This document shows positions 34,844 through 45,506 of a DNA stretch of 64,000 bases, in pieces. Under the pieces are notes generated by a model. It had not been told where the DNA came from and made no database searches. It saw only the letters and a program-made list of their open reading frames with translations. The position numbers and the translations under genes are program-made. The DNA is from Lactifluus volemus (taxonomy: Eukaryota; Basidiomycota; Agaricomycetes; Russulales; Russulaceae), in the NCBI GenBank assembly GCA_022376515.1, contig WTXI01000001.1, forward strand, positions 496,001-560,000, given 5' to 3'. Position 1 is the stretch's first letter. The number at the start of each line of letters is the position of its first letter.

Positions 34844-35176
34844 GTGCGCGTGGCCACCTTGGAAGAAATCAGTCGAGGTTGAATGGTCGCGCCTAGGACC
34901 AATGAATGGTCAAATTATGATCATGATACAAGGCCTCGAGTGTTGACTGGTACATACCACGGATGATAATGTAGGAAAGAAAGGTGAGAAATTATTCTCC
35001 GGCCGCTGAGAGAGCGACGCGAAAAGTTGAAGCTTGAAGCTGTGCTAGCTTGACAAAGTGACTGAACGAGACTGGCTAACGCAACCCAATCCTGTCCGCT
35101 GTCGTCCTGGCCGGTATTATCGGCCAAATCGGTCCCATATATAGCCAAAGCCTCGGTCTATCTAGTACTAGTAACA
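34844..35176. other. intergenic between two minus-strand genes
   Basis: About 330 nt holding the promoter of the large protein gene and the 3' region of SPF27. Nothing else recognised. Confidence 0.4.
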
Positions 35177-35979
35177 TTAAATGGAACCAGCAAGCTCAGT
35201 TTCTCTCTTGTTCAATCTCGCGACTTCTGCTTCCAAGGCAACGTTAGCCAACTCAATCTGAAGTATACTGGAGATGAGCTCTGTCCATCGGCTCTCCAAC
35301 GATGTCAACTGATTCCCGAGACGCGTCTACACCAAATTAAGTCCTGCACAGAGTTACCATGACGCCCAGTCATGCTCACCTGACTGTTTTTCCTCTCTCG
35401 GTTCAGATTAGTTGTCTGCTCTTTCAGCTCCTCCAGAAGTTTCTCCGCGTTTTTCACGTTTGCTTCTAGAAAGTAATTATGTGTACGCCATGCATTGCTA
35501 CCGTATTGTTGAAGTAAAGCAAGGTTGTTGTGCCTTGATACAGGTAAGCTTGGAAACGAGACAGCGGATGGCAAGACAATACCGGATACGCTGATGTTCC
35601 AACTGTGCATATGCACCATCCAGAGCAGACTTCCACCCCTCATCGGTTGACGGCATTGACGAGGATGAAGTCAACTGGTATCGAGAGGTGTCAATAGCAA
35701 TGAGTGGTTTCCGTGCCTCTACACGCCGTAGCTCTGCAGAGAGAAGAGGATTGTTCTGAGAAAACATGCTAAGAACTTGGAATAACCGTACTTCGAAATT
35801 GAATCACTAACCACGAATAATTCTACGGGAGGTGGGACGCGTGGATGGAGTGCTTCCTGTTGAATCTTCTGTGTTTCAACTGCCAATTCATGCTGCACCT
35901 TTTCCCTTAAAATTGGGTGAATCTCCAAGTCGTTATCATAGTAAGGTAGAGAATCGAATAGTGGTGCAGGTTGCTCCAT
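35177..35979 (-). CDS. SPF27/BCAS2 (Cwf7), Prp19-complex splicing factor
   Basis: Core subunit of the Prp19/NTC complex, needed for spliceosome activation. Starts MEQPAPLFDSLPYYDNDLEI at 35979, then QHELAVETQKIQQEALHPRV, LLSAELRRVEARKPLIAID, TSRYQLTSSSS, LDGAYAQLEHQRI, YGSNAWRTHNYFLEANVKN and a coiled-coil region (EKLLEELKEQTTNLNRERKN, WTELISSILQIELANVALEA), ending RETELAGSI, TAA 35177-35179. Length about 220 aa and the motif order fit the family. At least four short introns interrupt the gene. The start is 107 nt from the start of the divergent complex I gene. Confidence 0.88.
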
Positions 35980-36086
35980 GGCCGCGCACGGCGAACGGAG
36001 GCATCAATCATCTTGGGACTGTGACCCCGGGCGGAGTCTGAATGGTAGACCGGGGACCGCCAGCATCGTAGTGAGCGCACCACACC
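35980..36086. promoter_or_regulatory. 107-nt bidirectional promoter SPF27 / complex I 30 kDa
   Basis: The two divergent start codons are only 107 nt apart, so this segment must serve both genes. No clear TATA box is seen. Confidence 0.45.
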
Positions 36087-37212
36087 ATGTCTCTCCGTGT
36101 TGCAGCAAGGTCAGGACGCCTGTTTAGGCCTCCCCAAACGTTGCTATATGCGCGTGTATTCACCAGTGTTGTGCGTGGGGTACACTCATCCTCACCATTG
36201 CAAGGTGTGCCTTTCCAGTTGAATTGCGTCAATGTCATTTTTGAATCTCCTTGCAGCTTCCGCATCACCGTTTTCAGAACCCACCTCACCCAACCCGACA
36301 GTCACAAAATATGCGGAAACGACAGATAAACTGCACAGCTATGGCTCGTATCTTATGCAGTGCCTCCCTAAATTCATCCAACAATTCTCCGTGCTGAAGG
36401 ACGAATTGACTATCTACATCGCACCATCTGCTGTTATCCCCGTCCTGACATTCCTTCGCGATCACTCTCAGTGCCAGTTCAAGTCCTTGACGGATATTAG
36501 CGGTGTTGATTTCCCAGAGAGAGATAAAAGGTTCGAGGTGGTCTATCACCTGTTAAGCATCAAGCATGCCGCGAGAATACGCGTCAAAACGTACGCCGGT
36601 GAAGCAGATGCGGTTCCAAGTGTTACTCCATTATACAATGGCGCCAACTGGTACCATATCTCTATGGAAATCCCTGGACAGCGTTAATCCATAGCTAGGT
36701 ATGAGCGAGAAGCTTGGGACCTGTTCGGAATATTCTTCAAAGACCACCCAGACCTGTACGCCCTTTCATTGGTACATCGGCCAATTATGCTCATATATTT
36801 TCTAGCCGTCGTATCCTCACAGACTATGGTGTGTTATGATTCTGTTCAAATGAACGAGATTGTTCATACTATCGAAGGCTTTGAGGGGCACCCACTTCGG
36901 AAGGACTTCCCTCTAACGGTACGTATAGCCAAATTCGATCAGGTAGCGGATTTCTGACTGTCTTCACCACAGGGATACACTGAAGTTAGGTATGACGAAG
37001 AAAAGAAACGTGTTGTCTACGAGCCTCTCCAACTGACTCAGGCTTTCCGGTACGTCACGTCCCCGCTCCTGGAGCCCAGTCTTGAACATGTCGTTAGCAA
37101 TTTCGAGGCACTCTCACCATGGGAACAAGTCGGTGAGGGAACCGAACCGCGGAAACCTCAGCAGTTCAAACCTATCCCTCCTCCTAAAGCTGAGGAGCCA
37201 CAAAAGAAATAA
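36087..37212 (+). CDS. NADH:ubiquinone oxidoreductase 30-kDa subunit (NDUFS3/NUO-30)
   Basis: Nuclear-encoded matrix-arm subunit of respiratory complex I. Presequence [20 protein letters not shown]; the mature part starts near [20 protein letters not shown]. Conserved stretches: [40 protein letters not shown], then across an intron [60 protein letters not shown] and [16 protein letters not shown], ending [11 protein letters not shown] 37210-37212. The family signature ERExWDxxGIxFxxHPDLRRILxDYGFxGHPxRKDFP is complete once introns are removed. Introns of 44-60 nt have GT-AG ends and keep frame. Complete. Confidence 0.95.
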
Positions 37213-37310
37213 GACTTATACATACTCCTTTGGATTATTACTCTTGTTCAGAACCATTTTACTGTACATGACGGTAATCCTTTGAGAGCATTTGAGAATG
37301 TTCTAGCACT

Positions 37311-38798
37311 TCAAGCATCAGCCACAGCAGCTGTAGTTGCATCTTCCTCTGTAGTGGCAACTGTCGCCTCCTCGCGCTTGCCCCAGCCCATTCGACCAAT
37401 AACATATTCCTGGCCAACAACTTCAACTCCAAATCGAAGTGTCTCAGCAGCCGTGTCTTCCACCCACTCATATTCATCCCACATTTTGAGCCAGTGTTCT
37501 GGAATCGCCTGAGTAACAGTCGTATATGAAAGCTTGTGTGTAGGGTCGGAAAGGAGTAATATGAACTGAAGCTGAACCGACTCCGTTGGTTCGTTCTCGG
37601 GAACGGTAATGGTGGAGATGAACGGCTGGATACGAAGATAGACGTATGAAGTTGTCGTGGGATTCTGAATTGATGAGGGAGGTTCTGGATCGGGAGGTGG
37701 GTTCACTCGAATGACTTCTTCCAAGTTAGCCTGTCTTGGGCTCAGCCAAGTCATCTTCATTAAAAAAAATAGAGGCGTACTTGTGCCAACTTGAGAGCAT
37801 GCTCAAAGCCCTCTACTGCGTGCAAGTCGCGATTGTTCGAGGTTTCTTTAGGTATTGACTCGTTTCCCTTATTGACGATCAAGTCACCACCCTCTACCTG
37901 CTCCAGAATCTAGGAGATGGACATAAGAAAAGACGCGTGAACATATCATATGCAGAACTGACTCGTGTGAGCGCAGAATAAACAAGGGATTCGAGGCCTT
38001 CGAGGCCTTGCATATCGTGACTCAACCAAACTTGAATCACTTCATGTTCAGAGATGGGAGGAGCAACAGCATTGAGTAATTCGTTAAAGGTCGAGAGGCC
38101 AACCCGTTTCAAATCTGGCCTGGTCAAAGTATTTATTCATTCAAGCCCCTGCAATGAAGCGACGGGGACAAACCGAGTTTCTCCAATTGCGCATTCTTCG
38201 CGTACTCTTGAGCACGTTCCTGGGCATTTCTTGCATACCCAAGTACACCCTCTCCCCATTTCTTGGCGTCCTGTGTAGGTAGACCCTTCACTTGCTCGTC
38301 GACTACGGACCTGGCCTGTTGTAGTGCCGTCGATGCGCTCGACCAAACGTTGCCCCATCCCCAGACGCCGCCGGACGACTGCTGCCCAAGCTCAGAAGTA
38401 ACCTGTGGCCTCTCAGCAGATGCCAAGTTGGATGAGGACGTCGAGGGAGAGGCACCCCTGCCGGAAGTCAATCCGGAATTGGTGAGTGAGGATTTGCCGA
38501 CCGTAACACGCTCCGTACTCTTCCGCAGCGATGGGGTTCCTGACCTGGACAGTGGGCGGTCGACCAGCGATGCTGCAAGGCGCGTGGGCTCAGAGCTCTT
38601 CTGCGTGATCTCGTCCAGAAAGGCAAGGACCTCGGCCGCCTCGCTGGGATTGGCTGCTGCGGGAGGAGGGGTTGCTGCTGCTGCTACTGCAGAATCAGCA
38701 CCCGGGGCACGAGAATCGGGTGAGAGAGAGTCGAGGTCGTCGAGGAATTGTAGCGCCTCTTCCTGCTTGGACTTTGATTTGTTGGTCCTCGTTGACAT
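37311..38798 (-). CDS. MTC1: MTC1-like protein (maintenance of telomere capping 1, DUF5427)
   Basis: Starts MSTRTNKSKSKQEEALQFLD, then LAFLDEITQKSSEPTRLA (short helix repeated twice near the N-terminus), a Ser-rich linker, and the conserved WGWGNVWSSASTALQQARSV with LGYARNAQERAQEYAKNAQL. Further exons: DLKRVGLSTFNELLNAVAPP, QVWLSHDMQGLEGLESLVY, GGDLIVNKGNES and ANLEEVIRVNPPPD, then a C-terminal beta-rich part (SYVYLRIQPFISTITVPENE, WDEYEWVEDTAAETLRFGVE), ending TTAAVADA, stop 37311-37313. In yeast MTC1 is linked genetically to telomere capping and lies on Golgi/COPI vesicles; the biochemical role is unknown. It diverges from the chromodomain gene across 99 nt. Confidence 0.8.
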
Positions 38799-38897
38799 GT
38801 TTAGAAGTATGCTAAATTACATAACGCAGCCACTGGAGTGAAGCGCGGCTGTGACTAGCTCGCCAAACACGCTTAGTTCTCTCGAGGTCGAGGGTAT

Positions 38898-41800
38898 ATG
38901 GCAAGAAGTCGTGTCCCCAGCGAGCCCGATGAGGATGTCTATCATGTTGGTTCGTGCATCCTCATCTACCTTTAAACTCACTCAATCGTGACCGCGTTGA
39001 ATATAACAGAGGTAATAACTAGTGCACGGGTCAATGACGATGCGGAGTGGGTCAGTAGGACCTCGTTTTCGATCGATCTGTCTCCTCTGAGCTCATCTTT
39101 GAGAACAATAGGAGTACTTGGTCTCGGTACGTGTGCTAGAATTCTTACAACGGTGTGTGGCATGACCACTGAACCTCGGTCAGTGGGCGGGATATCCCAC
39201 CGACGACGACAGGTGAGCGAGCACAAAACTCTCTGCGTACCCTATTCACTCATACTCGGATAGCTGGGAGCCCGCAGAAAACGTCGAGGAATGTGATCGA
39301 CTACTTCGCAGTTTCTGGAAGCATGTCGGAATGGACGATAGGGACTATTCACCCGGGGATCAGTTCGACGCTCAACCATGGTGGATCAGTGCGCTGGAGT
39401 ATGCGACCCTCGATCGTCACGCGCTAATTATCGAGTGACAGAACGGGAGCGCGAACACTTCGCTAATACGTGGAAAGATAAGACCAAAAAGAAGAAAAAG
39501 TCCTCGAGAGACAAACATTATTCGTTCTCGTGAGCAACTCTCAGTAGAATTACTTGATAAATAAATCTCATTCTCTGCAGGTACGGGGCTCTGGATCAAA
39601 GAAGGTAACAACGGACAAGAACAAGAAGAAGGCGCTACAGGATTTCGTTCAGCGAGAAAATGCTTCCCAGTCAGACGTGAGCCTCTGCTACTTTGAGTTG
39701 GATGTCTTCCCCTGTTTCTCACCAAGTTGAAGGATGACACTGACGACTCTGAGGACATCCCGCTCTCCCAATCCCTGGCGTCTAGTCCTAAAAAGGGAGC
39801 GCTATTCGCAGAACGGCACAAAGGCAAAAAGCGGCAGAGAAACTCTGATACAGACGAAAGATCCAGTACCGATGATGAGTGGCCCCGAAAAGGTATGCAT
39901 TCTGACGGCGTGCCAGGCCCATCAAGGGTTACCGGTGCTCAGCCAAAGCCAAAGCCTGGAAAGAAGAGACGGCGGCCTTCTAGCCCGATTTCTCCACTAG
40001 GTGACAATGTTGCAGTAAGTGAGGCACGGCTAGCCGCAGAGCTGCTAACTCATCCTCATGACAAAGTCTTCAAGTGAACCGCCTAGGAAAGAGGCTAGAA
40101 CTTCTTCAGTCTCCCAGCCATCCGCATTTCTTACAGTGGTTAGCCCTTTTGTTTTGTATGCTTGGCGGCGTCATTGACTTATTTCATAGCCGGTCACTCC
40201 AACGCGCGGAGATGCTAGGGCTAGTAATGCTCGTGACTCTCCGTCATCCCTATTCTCCGCTCCGTCTTCTCCACCCCCTATCCCCGTGGTTCCTTCCCCG
40301 CAACCTCCTCTCCAGATGGCTCCCCCTTCGGTGACCAATCTCACTGATTCCTCAAGTAGGCCACCGCCTCTGAAGCCAACAGGGTCCCCAAAAGTTATCC
40401 GTAAGCCGAGATGGCTCCTCCAACCAAAGATCAAACGTTTCGATGCCCCGAACCTAAAGCCGAGTAGTACCCTTCCGACCAAAGCTATTTTGTTCGAGAG
40501 GTCACGTCCCTCAGCCCCTCGAAAGGACTCCGTCCAGTCACTGCCTGAAGCATCTGCACGCCGCTCGTCTGTCACGGTGGAGGGATCGAACATGGATGCA
40601 CGACACCAGAGCAGCGTCCCACAGTTAACTGACGTCCAATCACCCACTGTGCAGGAGGATATGCCGATGCTACCTCCTGCATCGTTGGCGGAGGCAAATG
40701 CGTTCTTGAAGGAATTCATGCCCCCTCGGTGTGTCCTTGAGCCTCTATTTTTCACTTGACTCAGAAATTCTGCCTGCTTTAGGATGAGCGAACCTATGGA
40801 GTACGTTTCTCAACTCTTCTCTCTGCGTGACCAAGTGATCGAGGGTTCCTTACCAGCGACGGCGTCGAAATGAATCGTCCTTATTCCGCCCCCACCCGCA
40901 AGCAATCAACTGTAGGCCTCAAGTAAGTAGATCGGCTCCTTACCTCCCTCTCAAATAGCTAATGATTGCGTTTCAGGAACATGTCAATCCCGAGGAAGTT
41001 CAAGTGGACTGGCGAGCTTCGCATCAACACTTCGAAAGATTTAAAGGAGCGAGTTTGCAACGTAATACTTTCAGAGACGAGCGAGGGTTCTCCGAGGCGC
41101 CTACGCTTTTCCATGTGTTTCGACCCTCTAAGAGCTTTTTGCTGCTGGAAAAACTATTCTCGCTAGATGACCTCCAGTGCTTGCGACCGGCCCTCACGCC
41201 TGTCGCTGAGATCGCTAAGTTAGGGCCTGAGAACGAAGCAGACGCTCAAGCGTTGAATACATTGTTCCTTTACATGTCTTCCCGGAAGCTGGTTTGTCCC
41301 CTTTTCTCCCGCGAATGCATTAGATCAGATCAGATCAACTGATGCGTGGAGAAGGTGTCGTGTTCTGCCATAGATATTGACGACAATCAAGTGGCGTTGC
41401 TTCTTGTGTTCCCATCTACGAACAATGCCCTGTTCAAAGAATATCATGTGCGCTCAGAGCTGCGGAAACCTGGCCATTTCATTGCCGTCCTTCTCCCATG
41501 GAAGGTGGTAGGGATACAGGCCCTCAGGCATTGTCTATACCGCCAACCACGCGACCGCAATCATCCTATCTTTGACGCTGGACAGAAGGAATCCATCGTG
41601 GTGGCAGAACGTGAGCGCAGCCTTCGCAGGGACCCGTCGTATCACCGCGCACTTTCCATTCTTGGGTTTCCAAAGTGGCTGGACGACGAAATATCAACGT
41701 CTGACTGGGCTTATTGTATTTGGAACAAACGCGGCGATGGAACCCCGGAGGAACCAGGTCTTGAAACAAGGGCACTCAGGCACATCCTCGACAAACGCCG

Positions 41801-42791
41801 CGCGAAAGACGTTGGCCACAAAGCCGATGTTTCCGTAGTTTTCGTGCACGTTGGCGCGATCAAAACTTTATCTTGGCTTCCCGCATTCATGGAGCGTCGA
41901 ATGAAGCGGGTAGATATTCAGTTCGTGACTTACGGAACGCATCACACAATTCCGCCTGCAAGGTGGGGTATGCGCATGATTTATCCAGCGGGTGAGTACC
42001 ACTTGGTGCTGGCTGATGTATCATCTCATTGCGGACCACAGGAGGGATTGTCACCATTTCCCCCAGCGTCTTTTCGGAGTGTCCTTTATCAGTGTACAAG
42101 CTGTTGGATATGCTGGAGCAGCATCCTCTATGGGATTGTTTCGTGACACCTGGTGTCGTGGCACTGTCGGCAAGACAGAACCAAGGTTCTGACCCCGTAA
42201 CGGAGTTTGAGAAGTATGGGGAGAGCCTTCTTCCATCAAGTCCTAGATTAATGACAACAATTTTCAGGGGGACGTTGATTCACCAAGATCTCTTGTCCAG
42301 AATTGAGCGAGGGCAATTATCTTTGTTGCTGACGGAACCTCCTCCTTATGGGTCAGAAGAGGGCCCGATTCTAGAATGGATTCGCCGACACCAAGGAACG
42401 ACGGTGCTCGAATCGCGTAGCATTTTGGAGGACTGCCTTCGGGGCTTTAGCAAAGAATACTCCGACTACCCAGAAGAGAAATGGACGTTTCGTGTCCTCG
42501 AGACGCTCCATTCGACCGTTTCGTCTCTGCAGGTGCAGCCATGCATCATGGATCAGTATCGGCGGTTTGCCGTGATTACGGAAAGCAAGACAAGATCGCT
42601 GCAGATTGGGGCGGGGTGAGCCATAGTTTTTTTGGGTCCTTTATGATAACGATCTGAAGGATGTCTGATCACAGTTTGAATGGATAACAATTGATGGTTT
42701 CAATTTCAGGGACGACTATTTCTCAAAGACAAGATGGAGGATCTTCGGTGCTGGGCGAGTGTGGAGCAGGCTTTATCCATGCTGTGACTGA
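38898..42791 (+). CDS. chromodomain protein, possibly Chp1-like
   Basis: The N-terminal exons are tiny and were rebuilt by splicing: MARSRVPSEPDEDVYHV, EVITSARVNDDAEW, YLVS, WAGYPTDDD and SWEPAENVEECDRLLRSFWK. Together they make a full chromodomain with the aromatic cage positions (Y in VYHV, W in SWAGY, W in SWEP), which in this family binds methylated H3K9 or K27. Then comes a long Lys/Ser/Pro-rich linker (TKKKKKSSRDKHYSF, KPKPGKKRRRPSSPISP). Near 40980-41460 KFKWTGELRINTSKDLKERV to LLLVFPSTNNALFKEYHVRS could be a SPOC-like fold. The C-terminal 400 residues contain SVVFVHVGAIKTLSWLPAFM and GGIVTISPSVFSECPLSVYK; no family recognised. End RVWSRLYPCCD, TGA 42789-42791. A -1 break near 41093 lies in a C run. 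The Chp1 link (chromodomain plus C-terminal SPOC/PIN) is inference. Confidence 0.72.
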
Positions 42792-42954
42792 TATACCTAC
42801 ATCATTGTACTCATAATACTTTCAATAAATCTCGGCCGCGGTATATATTGCTCTCGAAACATGTGACTAATATAAATCACTGCTGTTCCGACGAAATCCG
42901 GGTACAGTACGCATCGTGATGTAACTCGTCTTGCTTACAAACTTTGTTCAACCA

Positions 42955-44065
42955 ATGTCCACCATCAAGGCTATCCTCAACGACCCGCGATTCCACGACT
43001 ACATACCTATCCTCAAGGGTGTACGCAACGGGCTCGTGTATGGTGTCAAGGTCAGGTTTCCCCATGCGCTGATCATGGCCATCTTGTTCGGCCGCGGAAA
43101 GTACGTTTCTAGCATCTGTTGGGTCTAGCTCGACCTATTTCCTACGTTCCCCATTTTATCCCGAAAATACCCGCTGATTCTTATCCCTTTTTTTTTTTTC
43201 CGTCCTTTTTTTTTGCCTCATCGCCTTTTTTACCCCATCCCCATCATCTCGGCCCCCCCCCTCTTCCAACCTCGGCTGACACACGGCAAAATTTCCTCGC
43301 TCACGCTTGTCTTTTCCTCAATATGACGTGATTGATGTATGTATGTATGTGTGTGTGTGAAAACCACCCCCAGCTGGCAAACACGTCTCAAAGCCATATT
43401 CCGTGCGACCAATAAACACGCCACGAATCTCGCGGGATTTGTCGCGATCTACAAGATACTTTTGTTACTTCAACGGAAGCTGAACGGGGGCAAGCAAAGG
43501 ACGCATGATACCTTTTTCGCTGGTTTACTCGGCGGTTACTTCGTTTTTGGGGAGCGCAACGCGATCAACGAACAGGTTCGTGTTCCATGTCTTAGTTTTA
43601 CTTTCAATACGACACACACCCCTGCTGCGCTGTCCCACCCTTTTTCCCTTTTCTTTTTCCCCTCCGGGCTGTGTTATTACACACAAGCGCGCGTGCCCTT
43701 TTCTCTTTCCTTTCTTTTTTCCATTCTTGTCTTTATTCTCCCTTTTGTCTTTTTTTTTTTTTCAAACCCCTTCAACCCCTTCCCGTTTTGTCAAGGTTTC
43801 TGATGCTTCCGACACCTTACCAGATTGTCTTGTATGTCTGTTCCCGCGTGGTCGCTTCATTTTTACCCCGAGCAGGTTCACCACGTGGCATAGCAACGAC
43901 GGGCGATGCTACCGTGAAACCAATCCCCCCCGACTCTGGCTACTTCTCCATATTTGCGGCGTATCATGGGGCGCGGTGATGTGGCTGTTCCAACACCGCG
44001 GCGAAACATTGCAGCCTGGGATGTTTAGCGCAATGACATATCTCTATCGTGATTCCGAGCGCTAG
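42955..44065 (+). CDS. peroxisomal membrane protein 4 (PXMP4/PMP24, Tim17 family)
   Basis: Starts MSTIKAILNDPRFHDYIPIL, then KGVRNGLVYGVKVRFPHALI and MAILFGRGN. After a 270-nt intron comes WQTRLKAIFRATNKHATNLA, GFVAIYKILLLLQRKLNGGK and THDTFFAGLLGGYFVFGERN with AINEQ. After a second long intron (about 43577-43830), IVLYVCSRVVASFLPRAG and WGAVMWLFQHRGETLQPGMF, ending TYLYRDSER, TAG 44063-44065. Gly-rich membrane segments are as in the Tim17/Tim22/PMP24 superfamily. A -1 break near 43963 (T run) separates the FAAY and WGAVMW halves of the last exon. Both introns are pyrimidine-rich and much longer than others in this window. Confidence 0.85.
43335..43359. repeat. TATG/TG microsatellite inside PXMP4 intron 1
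   Basis: A run of about three TATG units passes into five TG units, shortly upstream of the intron acceptor CCCCCAG. Several T8-T13 runs lie elsewhere in the same two introns. Confidence 0.8.
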
Positions 44066-44612
44066 CAGCTTTAGATCTTTTTACATAATCATCATCATGA
44101 TGGAGGCATTTTCGATTTGTCGGCACAACAACTCCGCCAGTCTCGCAAGGTTAATTTTTGTGCGAATACTTATCGATAAAAATGATCCCTGTCGTACCTC
44201 AATGAGAGGAAAGGACGTAAAACATGGACGACAGTTTACGATGTATCAGAGAGAGTACCCTGTCAGACGTGTCAGACGTGGCAGGGGTAAACCAATTTGG
44301 AGGTAAATGTAAAACACCCTCGAGGCACCAGGTAGAAAACATGTCAGAAACAGAAAACGATCTTCCTTCGTGCGTACATCACAGATGAGTCAAATCGGAT
44401 TGTTCAGTAGGGCATGAAAAGAAAAAGGAGACCATGAAAGGAGCGCGATGAGATGAAGCGGGGGTGAGGAAGAGAAGACCAGCAGAGGTTGATAACCCGC
44501 ACAAGGTCATGATGCAAGTTGTTGAGAGAAAATGGTATCATCAAAGCAGAGGTAAAACTAGAAACGAGAGGATGGTGTCTATAGTCTCTGACAAAAATGC
44601 GAGACCACTCTC
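44066..44612. other. convergent 3' spacer
   Basis: About 550 nt between the 3' ends of PXMP4 (+) and the Ras GTPase (-). Short frames in it have no motif. A small direct repeat CAGACGTGT/CAGACGTGG occurs near 44263-44282. Confidence 0.4.
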
Positions 44613-45506
44613 CTACATGATAATACATTTCGGCTTTCTCGTCTCCTTCATTCGTGGCGGTGGTACTGCGCCTTGATCTGCTATCTTCGTGCTCCGTAAA
44701 CTGCGTACTAGATTTGTAAAAAGCCGCTCCACATTCTGAGCCGTCTTGGCACTAGTTTCAAGGAATTCGCAACCAAATTCCTTGGCAAGTTGCATCCCTT
44801 CTTCTCGAGTGACTTCGCGTTCCAGTTGCTTGTCAGCCTTGTTGCCAACGAGCATGAATATAGGCTTTTGGCGTTTGACCCTTAACATGGACTGCCGGAA
44901 GACGTCCAGACGTTCAAACGTCGCTCGTGAAGCAATTGAGTATACAAGGATAAACCCTTGTCCCTCACTTTGAAGCGGAATAGATTAGAGACAGTTCGGC
45001 AAGAAGAAAAAAAAAGAGAGAGCTCAAGACCCACCGAACCCACTGATCGCGTAATGTTGCGTATTCCTCTGGGCGTCATCATGAGTATGTATGACAAAGC
45101 GAGCTAAATGAAACTGACGTACCTTGCCCTGCTGTGTCAATCACTTCTACAAAGCACATTCGGTTGTCAACGACAAGTTGCTTTCGATACGCGTCTTCTA
45201 TCGTCGGATCGTAAGTCTACATGAGAAAGAGGGTTAGAGAGGTGTGAAAGCACAAGGATAGTTCAACAGATTTAAAAAAATTATCGTACCTCTGTATAGT
45301 GGTGGCGCGGTGAAATCAGCAGGCGCTCAGGTAGGAAGCGAGTAAGCCAATGATGGACTCACCAACAAAGCAGTTGAGAGTAAACTGGATGAGGTTTTAT
45401 GTCAACAAAGATGATGAAAGGGGTGGGGGACCGAACGTACCTGTACGGCCAGGGCAGTCTTTCCGACGCCTCCATCACCTAACACTGCTACTCGCCAACT
45501 ATCCAT
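44613..45506 (-). CDS. Ras-family small GTPase with CaaX box
   Basis: Membrane-anchored signalling GTPase. Start ATG 45504-45506. P-loop [17 protein letters not shown], then a 27-nt exon FTLNCFV, switch [20 protein letters not shown], switch II across an intron [15 protein letters not shown] (catalytic Gln kept), [21 protein letters not shown]4 VGNKADKQ, G5 [11 protein letters not shown]. It ends [10 protein letters not shown], a CaaX box whose final Met favours farnesylation. [17 protein letters not shown] resembles the fungal Ras group that carries DGGVGKTAL rather than GGGGVGKSAL, so it may be a secondary Ras rather than the main RAS1. Six or so exons, all joins in frame. Stop TAG 44613-44615. 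Confidence 0.92.
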
